Below, in pieces: positions 1 to 12,194 of a stretch of DNA of 64,000 bases. The translations under genes and the position numbers were made by a program. This DNA comes from Branchipolynoe longqiensis (lineage: Eukaryota; Annelida; Polychaeta; Phyllodocida; Polynoidae). The notes under the pieces are model-generated. The model was not told the origin of the DNA. It worked only from the letters and a program-made list of their open reading frames with translations, and ran no database searches. Where the stretch lies: positions 94,170,852 to 94,234,851 of the forward strand of contig CM059193.1 in NCBI GenBank assembly GCA_030323885.1, read 5' to 3'. Numbering within the stretch: position 1 is the stretch's first letter; each line of letters begins with the position of its first letter.

Positions 1-115
1 TGTCCCAAATCATTAGCTAATGCACCAGTATCTAAGTTGGATATATAGCATCAAATGTAAGTAGTTGTTTTAATTTTGACAAAATTATATTTCATCGGAC
101 CATGCAACTTTAATC
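1..115. mobile_element. End of a TTAA MITE cut by the window edge
   Basis: taatgcaccagtatctaagt ... catcggaccatgcaactttaa matches the terminal third of the family at 61916-62262. Confidence 0.75.
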
Positions 116-1082
116 TAAGAAGCAAACTATATTATTCATATACTTCCTCATATTTACCCGTTACTTTAGAATGAAGAATTGGTTCAATAATGTTGATTAA
201 TACATTTTAAAACTCAATTCGAGAGCATTCTGGGGTCGCCATCTTCTTTGTTTGCATTCTCTGCCATTTGACAAACTCAAACTGTATTCCAAAATAGATA
301 GACAGGCCCTACTGCATATTGGAACCACCACCTCAACAGTTAATTCCTATTTGAAGCAGTTTTTGCTTGGATTAAGGAAAGGTTGTCATTCACCATTACT
401 CTGGGCAATCTTTTATCTAGGTACGGGCAACCAGGTACCTAGCAACATCTAGTGACATCAGAACATGCACCGAGTTCTGGCAGTAACTCAATCATGTCAG
501 TTTTATAGTGCAGCCCTACGGGATATTCTAAAGTTATTGCTTTATGTAGCATGTTTCTAAAAAGCATGATTAATTTGAACACAACAGAATCCGTATCTCC
601 TTTGTCTAATAGATAGTTATTACCTATAGGCCCTATATGTAAAAAAATATAAAATATAAAAAAATAAAAGAAAGTTTAAAAAAAAGAAGATATTTAAGAA
701 ATTTTAAATTAGGGTAAGAAGAGTTGAAAGAAATGGAAGGGAAAGGAAAAAAATTGCTACAGAAAATTCTGAGCAATGAAATGCCATGTAATGCAGATTC
801 ACCACGTGAATAATACTTTTATTATCGAACTGAAGTTTACTTTTACAAGTGACAGTTTCATCTATGTATCAAGGAGTTTTGACTGTATGCAAAGTTGCAT
901 AGTCCGATGATAATGGCCTTTGCTGCCGAACTGTCGTTCAGCAATCACCACAATATATACTCAAATATAAGTTGAAGAAATTTACCACCAAATAAATCTC
1001 CTATTCTGAGGTCGTTTTATAGTCGCGATATCCCCCGAGGGAGCTCTTTCTGACAGACATTGCTGAGGGAGTTGTTGTTTTT
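116..1082. other. No gene seen
   Basis: AT-rich DNA with an A-rich stretch at 640-760. A scrap of the TTAA MITE (gttgcatagtccgatg) lies at about 893 and a LINE-end-like piece at 905-950. Nothing else supported. Confidence 0.5.
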
Positions 1083-1392
1083 TTTTCTTGAAGATTTATA
1101 CTGCCTATCATGGATAAGTCTGAATAGACTTGTTTTCACCATTAGAGAGTTTGTCGATAGAAAGCCCGAGTCTACACTTTTACCGACCCAAGGGATTTTT
1201 AACCTCCCACATCACATAGACATGGTATGAGAGCAACTGGCCTTTGATGACGCTGTAAGTTATACACAGCGGTGGAAATCCAAATTGGCAGAGGTGGGGG
1301 CATAGGGAATCGAACCACCGACCTTCAGATTAGGAGTCTGACCTGGAAAAAAGTCAGACACTCTAACCACTCCGCCACAGAGAACACCACAG
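1083..1392 (-). mobile_element. tRNA-derived SINE-C copy
   Basis: On the - strand: gtgttctctgtggcggagtg, gttagagtgtctgac, then ggttcgattccc (B box), and a body with gcgtcatcaaaggccagt ending in a poly(A)-like run. Second copy at 58258-58562. The 96-codon ORF on this strand is SINE-derived. Confidence 0.8.
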
Positions 1393-1923
1393 TCTGTCTT
1401 TGAAGATTTTTGAGTGACCAGTAGTGTTGTCATCTTGTTGAATATGTGTGCATGAATGAAGTTTAATTTGTCAGAAAATAAAATATTGAAATGTAACAAT
1501 TCTTTTTCTTGGCAACTAGCACACCATAAACGACCTGGTAACCCAGGCACTCACACGTGATTTAAGATTTAAGAATGGAACACAGTCATCGCGTTAACAC
1601 AATGGATACCATTTTATTTGGAAAAGTGATCGAAAGACCTAATAAAACGTTTTTAACATTTATTTTATACAAAATCAACAAAACTTAAGTTGATAGATAG
1701 TTGTAAATGTTCTCCTTCGACATCGAACACTGCCCGATATCGCCCTCCTTCGACAATGACTTGAGTCACTGAAGGTCGACCTATAGTCAGGTTAGGCCTA
1801 ATTCCAGATATTTCCTTCAAAATTACCCCTTAACTTATACTGGAAGTCAACTTATATTCATGTATATATATGGTACTAACGAACAAGACTGATCACGTGA
1901 CTTCCGCCTAGATCCTGTGTTAG

Positions 1924-2074
1924 CGGGAAAGTTCCCAGACGAGAAGTGCATCATCGACAAGACGCTACCTGCGTCTGCGCGCGACAACTACATGCTGTGT
2001 GCGCAGACCAACCCCACTAAGCCCGACTGCTGCATCACCAACCACGAGACGCAGTGCTGCAACAACCAGGAGCT
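1924..2074 (+). CDS. Six-cysteine membrane protein, penultimate exon
   Basis: The exon follows a ...ctgtgttag acceptor and ends at a gtgagc donor. It reads GKFPDEKC..., then LCAQ..., DCC and QCC, giving the six cysteines. It starts with two bases and ends with two bases of split codons. Its GC content and use of C/G third positions are clearly higher than in the surrounding AT-rich DNA. Upstream exons were not found. Confidence 0.6.
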
Positions 2075-5000
2075 GTGAGCACTTCCGGTCATTACACGCA
2101 GGCGCCAAGTCTCCCCAACTTGGCGGGAGACCTTCCTTAGACCGTGTATCCACAGACTGTTCCCTTGTGACGTGTTCACTTGTGACCTTGTGACGCGCCA
2201 CACAGACAATGAACATGCTCATTCTCTATGTTCCCTGCACAAGGCCATATAGTCCCTGGGTCCAATCTATTGGAATGACCACTAAGCAAAACACAGGTTC
2301 ATTGTCTGTGTGACACGTCATAAGGTCACAAGCGAACATGGAACAAGGGAACATGCCTCAGCGAAAGAGTTTATGGATACGCAGCCTAAAATATAGCAAA
2401 ACAACCCCAATCTTCCGCTTTTCCGCATTTAATTTGTAATCTCCCACCAAATAGTCATTTTAGCTTGCTTTTTCATTCCTTTAATTTTTAGGCATATTTT
2501 TCGTCAAAATGCACCATTTTGTATCACTTGAAAAACCAAATCTGGTTCAGGCCTCCCAAGCCCCTCCCCCCCCCCCCCCCCTGTGAAAGTACAATGTCTG
2601 AACACTTTGACTTCTGAATACTGAATGGTTTATTCACGTCCAGGGCTCGCTGAACCGCCGGCTAAACTTTCCTTGATGTCATCTCATTTACATACTCCCT
2701 TGTCTCACTCACCGTCTAGAACCTCATGCATCTCATTAGCATATAAAGGTCACTACGAAAGGTAACAGAAACCAGAGTTGGGCTGAGTACTATTTTATTA
2801 GTTCTCTGGCAGGACTCATAAATATGCCCACCTAAAAAATGAAAATCACAGAAGCAGTGAATCAATTTGGGCGCTCTACAGGTGGCGCCCCATTCGCGCG
2901 CGCCGGACAAGGTTGGTGCGCGACTCCTAATAACAGAATATATGCGTGCAAGCAATAATAAATATTATAAGCGAGTTCAGCATTGCCCGTGCGCATGTGC
3001 GGGACCGACTTCCGGTCGTCGGCTGTCGGGATAAACAAAGCCACGCCACACTGGCAAACTCAGTGTATTGTCAATGGCCGTGAGCAATCTTCTTACAGAA
3101 AAAGTGAAATATCTCTAAAACCACACCACATAGAAACAATTCGCCTGGCACACATATAAAAAACATGTTTAACAAGAAGATTATATTAAATTGAATAGGT
3201 TAGGGTTCTGGATTTCTATTAATTTTGAATAAAACTAACGTTTCACACTATGCGTACCAGCAAACTCAATGGCCGTGAGCAATCTTCTTACAGAAAAAGT
3301 GAAATATCTCTAAAACCACACCACCTAGAAACAAATCGCTTGGTACACATATAGAAAACATGTTTACCAAGAAGATTATATTAAATTGATAAGGTTAGGC
3401 TTCTGGATTTCTACTAATTTTGAATATAATAACCGTTTTGCACTGCACGTAGCGGCAAACTCAGTGCATTGTCAATGGCCGTGAGCAATCTTCTTACAGA
3501 AAAAGTTAAATATCTCCAAAACCACACCACCTAGAGACAAACCGCTTGGAACACATATAGAAAACATATTCAACGAATAGATTATATAAAATTTATATGG
3601 TTAGGGTTCTGCATTTCTATTAATTTTGAATAAAATATACGTTATGCACTGCGCGTACCGCCAGGCTGAGTCATGCACGTGGGTTTATTTATCCCGATGA
3701 CTTCCCATCAACCACCGCGCGCCCGAGATGCTGAACTCGCTTATTAGACCTTGTGTGGTCTCCGTTATTTATATTATTATAATTAATTATAATACACATA
3801 TTACCCACGTGTCTGGACGTCAATTACGCATATATCACCCCCCCCCCCACCCTCCTCCCCTATCTACTTGGCACCTCTGCAGTCTTGCTATCCTTTCCTC
3901 CCTTTTACAGGGAGCGGGACGTAGCTCCGACGGTGCATGTCCAACTGTGAAGCTGTCGGTCATCCGATTGATCCTGCTCAGTGGACCCATTTGCAATCTG
4001 GGCTATTTTCCGTTCCAACCAGTGGTCCACAACTTGTTCATCGCAGGATGTGGTATGTGCTGTCCTGTCTGTGGGAAAGTGCAACTAAAAGACCCATTGC
4101 TGCTTATCACAAAAAGTAGCCTATGTGGTGGCAACGGGTTTCCTCCAAAGAAATATGTCAGAATGACCACATGTTTGACGTCCAATAGCTGATAATATGA
4201 AAATCAATGTGCTCTGGAGGCATCGTTAAATAAAACAAGCTTTACTTCTGCTACCTTACACCAGAGAAGGTGGCAGTAGAGTTGGTAGGATGCCCACTTC
4301 CTGTAGGAGAGGCCATGAGTTCGATCCCTGGTCGATCCAAATCTAAAGAAATAGGCACTTGTCACTCACTACCTTGCCTAGTATGTTAGTAGATGATATT
4401 GTGGTAGTCCATAACAAGCCCCACTACCGCCACATGATGATGATCTCAACTGCACTGATATCTTCAACTTTTATCTAGAATTTTACCTGGCCACGCAATC
4501 TTTTTGTAATTATGAGTTTTTAACTTCAAGTGTCTCTTGACAAATAGTTGATTGTGTACTTTCACATTCTGTGTAAAAGCAATGTCCTGAATAATACGAA
4601 ATAGCGAATGGTAGACAGGAAGTGTGAACACTTATTTGTCTCTCATTTTTGCTTGAGTGCAAGTAAATAAGCAACACAAGGAATAATTAGTAGCATGTGG
4701 TGAATAAGGGGTCAAATTTCCCTGGATCATCAGCCCATGCTTTTTATAATCTATTCTTGAATGAATTTATTGACTCGGCATCAATAACATTTTGTGGGAG
4801 ACTTTTCCATATATTTATGATCCTGTTTGAGAAACTGTGTTGCCTTAACTTTGAAATGGCTCTGGGTTTTCCTAGTTTGAGAGTATGGCCCCGACTGCCT
4901 TCTCTTTTATTCAAGGTGAAAAATTGGTTCATATCTATTTGATCAAAACGACAGAATAAGATTTGAACACTTCTCGTCGTGATAATGGCTTTTGCTGCTG

Positions 5001-6019
5001 ACATGCTGTTAAACAATCACCGTTAATTAACTAGCATATACGCTCCTTCCTTTACCAAGCAACACCTCTGGAATAAACTACCCCCAAATGTATCCTCAAA
5101 ACTTCATAGCTGCAACTTCCGTAAAATCCTCAAACACCATATGTCATTATCCTCAAACACTGTCATTAACTCCAGCAGTAGATCCTGAAATAGTTCACTT
5201 TGACCTAATAATTCCAGAAGGGAATGTACAAATTAGTTTAACACCTATCATAAACAACATTCCATTGCATTTCAACCATGATACCCCCACCTCAACTCCA
5301 TTCGTGGGTCCCAGACCAGGGCTCTTCAGTCTTAATTACTCATGTATTGTGCATTGTATACTGTATACAGTAAAACCTCTCTAGCCGACCACCTCCACAG
5401 ATCGACCACTGCCCTATATCGATCGCTTTATTTGGGTCCCAAACGATTGCCCATACAACCATTGTAGCTAAAAAATATAAAAAACTCCCTAAACTGACCA
5501 CCTCCCTAAATGGACCAAGTCGGTCCCATGGTGGATCGATTTAGAGAGGTTTTACTGTACTTGTATATATTTGTATATCTCACCAGGATGCATGAACCTA
5601 TGTAACTCCTTCATGGAACATCTCCTTCATTATCTTTATAAACAATCATATCCGTCACATTTCTGAATGCATCCAATGTAATTTCCTAACTTGTGATTTA
5701 TCTTGATGTTATTGTTAAACTGTCAAATCAATAGTTAGTTACCTGTTGTTGGTTCAAAGAGACACATTCGGGTGTACAGGCTGGAAGATTACCCCATTGG
5801 CGGATGCCAACCGAAAGCGCCCTGCCATATTTTATGGTAAAATTAAATTAAATTAAATTTGTGCATCGTATCCGCAGGATGACGAAGCTCATACTGTACA
5901 TCGTGGCCATCTTTGTTACGAGCCTCATTCTGGCCCTCGTCTGCCTCATTGTCTTCTGGGCTGACCGGTGGCCGTGTGTCTGGCGACTCCGCCAGTTCCT
6001 CAGCACCTGCTGCAGGTAG
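1924..6019 (+). CDS. Six-cysteine single-pass membrane protein (shisa/WBP1/VOPP1-like), last two exons: join 1924-2074, 5878-6019
   Basis: Two exons join in frame (the split codon CT|G gives Leu) into a 3' gene end of about 96 residues. The first supplies an extracellular stretch with exactly six cysteines in the order C, C, CC, CC. The second supplies a hydrophobic span (LILYIVAIFVTSLILALVC) and a short tail ending STCCR, whose cysteines could be acylated. Six cysteines directly before one transmembrane helix is the layout of the STMC6 group (shisa, WBP1, VOPP1, CYYR1), which are adaptors or regulators in the secretory pathway. The exact family member is not recognised. The signal peptide and start codon are not in these exons; upstream exons lie left of 1924 or outside the window. 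The intron between them is packed with repeats. Confidence 0.6.
2158..2353. repeat. Foldback: 57-bp inverted arms 2158-2214 / 2297-2353, ~82-bp loop
   Basis: Arms both read tgttcccttg...cttgtgacctt.tgacg.g.cacacagacaatgaac on opposite strands with ~7 mismatches. Homology continues weakly outwards (tgtatccac / gtggata). It starts only ~85 bp after the exon ending at 2074. It could be a foldback element or MITE. Confidence 0.85.
2960..3750. mobile_element. Transposon-like element with three internal ~205-bp repeats and inverted ends
   Basis: The end motif ataagcgagttcagca (2966) is mirrored by tgctgaactcgcttat (3729). Inside, the block ggccgtgagcaatcttctta ... ggttagg.ttctg.atttct ... caaactca is repeated at about 3074, 3270 and 3477. 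A reversed relative lies at 19505-20120. No protein is encoded. Confidence 0.8.
3908..4246 (+). mobile_element. tRNA-derived SINE-B, mollusc-type
   Basis: The head ggagcgggacgtagct and the later atccgattgatcct resemble A- and B-box parts of a tRNA. The body has tgtcctgtctgtgggaaagt, aagacccattgctgct and gtttgacgtccaatagctga, and the end has cgttaaataaaac. This body is one I associate with a SINE common in gastropods and bivalves. Further copies at 8634-8912 and 26706-27033. Confidence 0.8.
4262..4490 (+). mobile_element. tRNA-derived SINE fragment of another family
   Basis: ggtggcagtagagttggtag and gagttcgatccctgg are A- and B-box-like; the following 150 bp has no repeat partner seen in the window. 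Confidence 0.5.
4500..5035 (-). mobile_element. 3' end of a CR1/L2-like LINE (reverse transcriptase tail)
   Basis: The - strand frame from 5016 to 4744 reads ...FFTLNKREGSRGHTLKLGKP and later FSNRIINIWKSLPQNVID, SFKNRL. This is the signature C-terminal tail of CR1-type reverse transcriptase polyproteins (usually ...NRLDKHW). A stop replaces the Asp after NRL. The 3' untranslated part (ttttaacttcaa, gtgtaaaagcaatg) recurs at 10140-10320. Confidence 0.8.
5368..5557. mobile_element. pogo/Tigger-like MITE (CAGTAAAACCTCTCTA ends), TA duplication
   Basis: Inverted ends tacagtaaaacctctcta and tagagaggttttactgta enclose ~190 bp. Each end is flanked by TA. Non-coding. Confidence 0.88.
5878..6019 (+). 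CDS. Six-cysteine membrane protein, last exon with transmembrane helix
   Basis: Acceptor tccgcag; the first base completes Leu and the frame runs 46 residues to TAG at 6017-6019. The N-terminal half is a membrane span and the tail contains WPCVW and CC. An alternative is splicing at CAG|gtagat (6015/6016) to a possible exon starting after tttgtag at 6310, which would extend the tail with PYILLSNLIVSLL. The direct stop is the simpler reading. Confidence 0.6.
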
Positions 6020-6509
6020 ATCACCTACTTTGGTTTTTTAAATTATTTATTTAGTGATCATTTGTTTATTCTGCTCGTAATAATAGTTCAAGTTGCAGTC
6101 TTATGGTTTTGAGTTTCTGTCATTTTCTGAGATATATATATTCTGAGGTATAACTTGTTATGCAAATATTATTTAGGATGCTGCCAAACACTGATTGTCC
6201 ATCTTTACTGATTGTCAAAGTCTAGTACTTATTCTGATACAATTGCCTAGCTAATTCATGTCCGTTGTTAGGTTACCTTGTTAAATCACTTGCAATGTGT
6301 TCTTTGTAGACCCTATATCCTACTCAGTAACCTTATTGTGTCTCTACTTGCCAGTCACGCGCTATCTGCTAAAGTTGAACTCACTACTGCTTGTTATCCA
6401 GGCCCTGAGCGCCTTGGGTAACTGCTCCACTGCTCTAAACTATGCTACTTTAACGGTGGCCGATGTCACATGACCACACTCATCCCCACTATCTGCCTCA
6501 CTCGCATGG

Positions 6510-6834
6510 ATTTTTGACTTTGTTATAATTTACCTTACTTTAGTTTGAAGTAACTTTTATTTTAAATGGCTAACTTTTTAGATATTTGAAGTAGGGCCTA
6601 CAAACATGTTAAATGAATTTTGGCAAGCGTGCCAAAACTATGACACCATAGGCTTCTGCAGTAACAGGTTCTATTCAATTGCCTCAATATTCCCTTCTAT
6701 GTGGCGACAAATGTTTAATAAGTGCATCACTATCTAAGTTAGATATGAGCAATACAATCTAGATAATTGCTTTGGTTTTGAAAATTTGATGTTTTCCTCA
6801 GACTATGCACCTTTAAGTGCATGCACTTGTTTTC
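6510..6834. mobile_element. Degraded TTAA MITE copy
   Basis: Has ttgaagtaacttttatttta, tggcaagcgtgccaaaac and gactatgcacctttaa; the left end is blurred. Further scraps at 13310-13395, 16690-16858, 58610-58680 and 58858-59150. Confidence 0.7.
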
Positions 6835-7668
6835 GCCGCTGTGCAGTCGAGGTCATAATCCATACGGATTGATTTCCTTTCATCAATAATTTCTGTCAAC
6901 TTGTTTGTGGTGTAAAAGCGGGGAGTTCCCAATTTGTTTATTTTTGTTTATATTTTTACACATAGTGAACGTGTGTAACACTTTGTACCCATGTGAATAG
7001 TGTTTTAGTCTAGATATACTATGTTAGGATTTTTTGTTTTTGTCCCACCTTGAAGGTTAGGTTCGTGCATTACAGGTTAATTGTAAGCATCCACATCGTT
7101 TTGTCAAAAAATAAAAAAATTATATAAAGAGAGAGAGAGAGAGAGAGAGAGGAGGCATGTGTGTCGAAAACTCAAGTCTAAAATGTGTAAAATCCGCCAG
7201 CTTAAGCTTAAGCGGCCCCCTAAACCCCTTGCCGAAATTAGGATCACACATCGTTAAAGGTCTAGCTACGCCCCTGGCATTAAACGACTTATGGACATAA
7301 ACCATTTAAAAGACTTGCGATTCGAGGGAGACGAGTGTAGTAGTCTGCACTGACCTCTCAAGTAAGGAGCCAAATATGCAATTAGGCGTGGATAGGGTGA
7401 TTGCATCAGGGAGCCTACAGTCTAGGATGCTACCCTAGGAATGGCAAGAATTGGGTTCAAATCCTGCTCAAAGCACAATACTTCCCTTTTGCATCACCAC
7501 CCACAACACTGTTATGGATGTCCTCAAGTTGGTTTTAAGTTTGACCTTGAATCATACACCTACTGAATCTTATCATTTTGTCTCCATCATGTTTTCATAT
7601 AGCCAGCCACCTACCAATGTTGGAAGTCTGATATGGACAAAATTTAAATCATCAGATTATGACACTTT

Positions 7669-7954
7669 CAGGGTCCCTACACGTGTGAAGATATGGAACT
7701 CAAAGCTATTTCAAGGCTGGTCAACGCTGTTTTTGATAGGAATTCGAGACTATTTTCATTTTGATTTCACCAAAAAAACAAAAAACAATGGTGAATGGCG
7801 ATTTCTGGCTAATTTAGATCAGTGGGGACAGTTTAATGGAATTCAAGGCTTTTCAAGACTAATTACCCAAAATAGGTTAAATTCAAGGCTTTTTAAAGCC
7901 TTGAATTGGAGGAGCAAATGAAACTCAAGACTTTATAGCCCCATACGGACCCTG
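7669..7954. mobile_element. MITE with CAGGGTCC...GGACCCTG ends and 6-bp target duplication cacttt
   Basis: Target duplication cacttt at 7663-7668 and 7955-7960. Body: aagatatggaactcaa, atttagatcagtggggacag, caaggcttttcaagactaat. Short ORFs across it are not genes. Confidence 0.88.
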
Positions 7955-8633
7955 CACTTTAACAGTGCCTGTCTATCAGCATTGTTACATTGCAGATCCT
8001 TCAGCAGTAACATGGCGTTACATAATGTCTCTTCTCTACCACGGTGTAAAATCACAAGGCCACACATTTAAATCTGTCATCTGTGTTAACTCCTACTGTA
8101 GGTGCACCAACAAGGAAGAAACAAAGAAAACACCGCCCACTCCCACACACTACACACCCGACAACTTCTGGACCCCGGCGTCAACTGGTTGAACCCTACT
8201 TACTTTACAACTTCTGGGTACCTGCGTAAACTTGTTGAACCCTACTTACTTTACGTTCGTGACGATTTCTGGGTACCTGGCTAGGAAGTGACAATTATCA
8301 ATTTTGGAAGTCATTGGTTTGACTCGACCAGGGTTCAAACAAACTCATGGGTTTGGATCGCCCCATCTCCCAAAACAGGAGATGGACGCTCAACTCATTC
8401 GGAAATCCCGTCTGGTACACTTCAAATTAAAGATAATGATCAACTTAATATTTTTACCTAAAACAATATGGCAAAAACTGAAAATCATCGGATTATGTAC
8501 CTTTAAGAATACAGGTAAATTCCGCATTTTGTGTTTAATGCCCGGCTTTAGCCAAACTGACGACGCCGAGTCAGCTTCCCACTGCCGACAGGTGACCGTC
8601 AAAGCTTTTTTATTTAACGCCTCCTGAGCACTT

Positions 8634-8912
8634 TTTTTTTTTAATCGTATCATATGACGTCAAACATATGGTCATTCTGACACATTTCTTTGGAGGAAAC
8701 CAGCTGCTGCTACATAGGCTATTCTTTCCGATAAGCAGCAAGGGGTCTTTTATAGGCACTTTCCCACAGACAGGACAGCATATACCATTGCCTTTGATGA
8801 ACCTGTTGTGGACCACTGGTTGGAGCAGAAAATAGCCCAACTGTAAATGGGTGCATTGAGCAGGATACAGTGGACACGCTACTGCCTGAGCTACGTCCCG
8901 CTCCCTCACAGG
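8634..8912 (-). mobile_element. tRNA-derived SINE-B copy
   Basis: Same body as 3908-4246 in reverse: ggtcttttataggcactttcc, acagacaggacagca and gagctacgtcccgctccc at the tRNA end. The tRNA part is shortened. The adjacent Leu-rich ORF on the - strand is SINE sequence, not a gene. Confidence 0.8.
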
Positions 8913-9764
8913 TGACTGTCGGCCAGGAGCCAAAGACCGACTCCCATGCCTGTCAGCCGAACTGAAGCCCAGAGTCGGCGGCCATCAGTGAACAGACAAC
9001 AGAAATTTCAAATGTAGCGGTATAAGTGTATTATTTAATCATTTATCTACCACTGTCGATATTTACATATGTAATCAGTGAATTGTCAACCCAGTATATA
9101 GGCACCATATTAATTAAGTTTACATATAACCATTTCCAGTAATTATGTACAACAGGTCCATTAGACACTATCCAGTTTTTAACATTTTCATGGTCATACA
9201 AAGCGTACTACTTGTCCCCACACCCCGACTCTCCCCCGCCATCTTCCCAAAGTAGCACACATCAACATTTTACTACAGAACATAAAGACAAGATTATGAA
9301 CGTCTTAAATCGCAACATTTAATGATAAAAGTCATACCTGACTGACATCCCCCTGCCCCCCCCCCCGCCCCACACCCGACCGTGAAAATGTTGAAAACTT
9401 TGGATGCCCTTCAATTCTCATACACCGTCAACAATTTCATTTATAAACCTTGCTCATGTGTGACGGAAACAGAAGCTTGCGGCTTTTGTTCATTTAATTA
9501 CAATAGTGTAACGTATATATATATATATATAAAGAATTATAACTATGTTACAGTTAGTGGAGTTGGAGCACAGATAATTGTGTCCTGAAATCAACCAAGC
9601 ACAGGTGAGCGCGACAAAAATAGGATTTAATTTAAACTCCTTGTTAAATAATAAATAGCTTTGCCAACGTTGTCCAGTTATTCACCAAGCTACTCTGGTG
9701 TGACGCGGTAGACAAACTAACACCAAAAGTTTGGCACTCGTGAAAACTGACGTCATAATCATTA
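8913..9764. other. No gene seen
   Basis: Unique-looking AT-rich DNA with a C-tract at 9352-9367 and a short (TA)n at 9513-9532. Short ORFs here lack exon signals. Confidence 0.5.
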
Positions 9765-10030
9765 CAGGGTCCGTACTCATGTGAAGATACGGAATTCAAG
9801 GCTATTTCAAGGCTGCTTTTGATTGGAATTCAAGACTATTTTCATTTGGATTTTAGGGGTGAAAACTAACGGCGATTGGCAATTTTGGACTAATCTAGAT
9901 CAGTAGGGAGAGTTTAATGGAATTCAAGGCTTTTTAAGACTAATTACCCAAAATAGGTTTAAATTCAAGGCATTGAAATGGGGCAAATGAAGTTGAAGAC
10001 TTCAAGACTTGCCAGGCCCCGTACAGACCA
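9765..10030. mobile_element. MITE, CAGGGTCC family copy
   Basis: Starts cagggtccgtact; the right end (gtacagacc) is degraded. Same body as 7669-7954. Confidence 0.82.
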
Positions 10031-10139
10031 TCATCAGCCCCAGTACAATGTGCCGCCTCCAGTCAATTCGCATAAGTTATGTTTGCATGCCTGCGTAACC
10101 CACATTGAACATTCATCACAAGATGAAAGCTACTTGTAA

Positions 10140-10320
10140 TCTTTTGTAATTCTGAGCTTTTAACTTCAAAAATGTCTTTCGACACATAGTTAATTGTCTG
10201 CTTTTAGATTCTGTGTAAAAGCGATGACCCAATAATAATGACAGAATAAGATTTGAACATTTCTTGTCGTGATTATGACCTTTGCTGCCGACAAGACATT
10301 AAGCAATCACCACTAACCGT
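10140..10320 (-). mobile_element. Internally deleted LINE 3' end, same family as 4500-5035
   Basis: Shares the gcttttaacttcaa, attctgtgtaaaagcgatg and gacagaataagatttgaac blocks but lacks the reverse transcriptase segment between them. Confidence 0.6.
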
Positions 10321-10695
10321 GCACGAGTTATGCAAGCATGTGCTCCCATGGTTTTTTTCCTCCGCATAGCCAGAAGCGAGTCACAAAATAGGTTCGCGTA
10401 TTTAAATGCCATCTTTCAGGTATCTGATTGGTTGGCTCAAAGTTGTATTAGAGGACAACTTTATGTTGTTTTCTATTTCATCAATAGCCATAAATATCAC
10501 CTTTGCTGCCGACACAGTGTAAAACAACTATCATTCAATCGATTTTAAAAATAAATGTAAAGATCTTTAAATGTATGGGTAGTATAATTATATCTGCAAC
10601 AAAGAGTATCATTTCAACCAAATTTATTATCAAAATAAAATGCGAAAATAAAGCTCATTATGGTTCTACACTCTGTATAAATAACCACAACACTA

Positions 10696-10887
10696 CAGTA
10701 AAACCTCTCTAACCAACCACCTTCACAGATCGACCACTCCCCTATATCGATCGCTTTATTTGGGTCCCAAATGATCGCCTATACAATACCATTGTAACGA
10801 TAAAAAAAACTTCCTCAACCGATCCCCTCCTTAAATGGACCATTTAAAGTTGGTCCCATGTTCGGTCGATTTAGAGAGGTGTTACTG
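10696..10887. mobile_element. pogo/Tigger-like MITE copy
   Basis: Same ends and body (gatcgctttatttgggtccc) as 5368-5557, TA on both sides. The overlapping short ORF starting at 10835 is not a gene. Confidence 0.88.
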
Positions 10888-11227
10888 TACTAGATTTGTA
10901 GCACACACAGCTACACTCTATCTATTGCTCGCAATAGAAGTATTAACCAGATACATCAGCCAATCAGAGACGAGGAAGACGGCCTATACACCACCTGCAT
11001 CATATACAAGAAACAGGTGCATGCGGACCACAAACCCCCGTTATTTGCTTCCCCCTGGTGGCGGCTCTGGGAACCTGCACCTACCCAGCAATAAGTAGTG
11101 TCCCTGAATAAATAGCATATATACACACCGCGTGACAGTCACGTGACCACTCAACTGTACAGACTTCCTCCTAACAACTCACAAGGGGCCGTCCATAAAA
11201 GTCAATAGTTTTCACAATCCTAACATT

Positions 11228-11572
11228 CAGGAATGAAAAGTGGTCTCTGGCAAAAATCGTGTCAATCAAGCCTAGATAATTATACAGACACCCCCCCCCC
11301 CCCCCCCAGAATTAGCAGTCAAGGATTCGTGAGAAAAGGCTGGAAGTCGGGTGTCAATTTCCCTCATTGTGGTTATATTATCGCCCATACCTAACTTTCT
11401 TGTTTGGGGTTTATGTTCTACTAACATCTAAGATCATATAAGAATGGGATTCAAACTAACAAATCTGTTGTCATACACATCCTGATTCCTTGGCCTTTTG
11501 TTTAATGTTAATCGGTAAATTTGTTAAAAAATAGTGGAAATGAGCGAATTTTTCCGAGGTCTTTCATCCCTG
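11228..11572. mobile_element. hAT-like MITE with CAGG(G/A)ATGAAAG ends, 6-bp duplication (a/g)acatt
   Basis: Starts caggaatgaaaagtggtct, ends ggtctttcatccctg; flanks aacatt and gacatt. It contains a C-tract at 11290-11307. Confidence 0.8.
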
Positions 11573-12194
11573 GACATTAGAATTAGGCTTGACCCCCCAA
11601 CCTCCTCTCGTCCCAGCATAAGACCATTGATAAATTGACCGTGTGAATATAGTCTGAAAATCAATTTGAACATGGCGTTTACCCCGTCCCTCTGAAACAT
11701 TGTTCGGATTGTGAAGAACATCGATGATCATGGACATAGCGAACTACAGTCGTTTCATAAACATAACTTGCGCACAGACCTGGGAGTAGCCTATGTCTCA
11801 CAACGCACTCTCAGACGGGATGGGAAGAGCACGCGCTTTCCATGCGTGATTAATCCCAGGCCGAGTCAAACCAATGACTTACAAAATTGATACTCATCGC
11901 TGCACCTCACATCCGCAAATTTTCTATTTTAAATTTTCTAGCGAACACTGGTGTAGAAGCGGGGAGAAGCGACACTGACAGCCGGCAAAGGTGTCTTGAC
12001 AGGGATAGGTAGCGCTACCTGTTAAGGGCAGCAGAATTACAGCACTTAATACTTATAGAAGCCACTAGAAATGGCAATTCTTATACAAGGACATTCTTTA
12101 CATGAAAGGAGAGACATCTATATTTGTTGCATACGCCGACTTTTTGTTTGTTTTAAATAAATGAGGTGTATATTCCCTTACAACGTTTTGCTAA

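Noticed and set aside
3728..4192. 154-codon + strand ORF
   Set aside because: It runs from a transposon end through a C-tract into SINE-B sequence.
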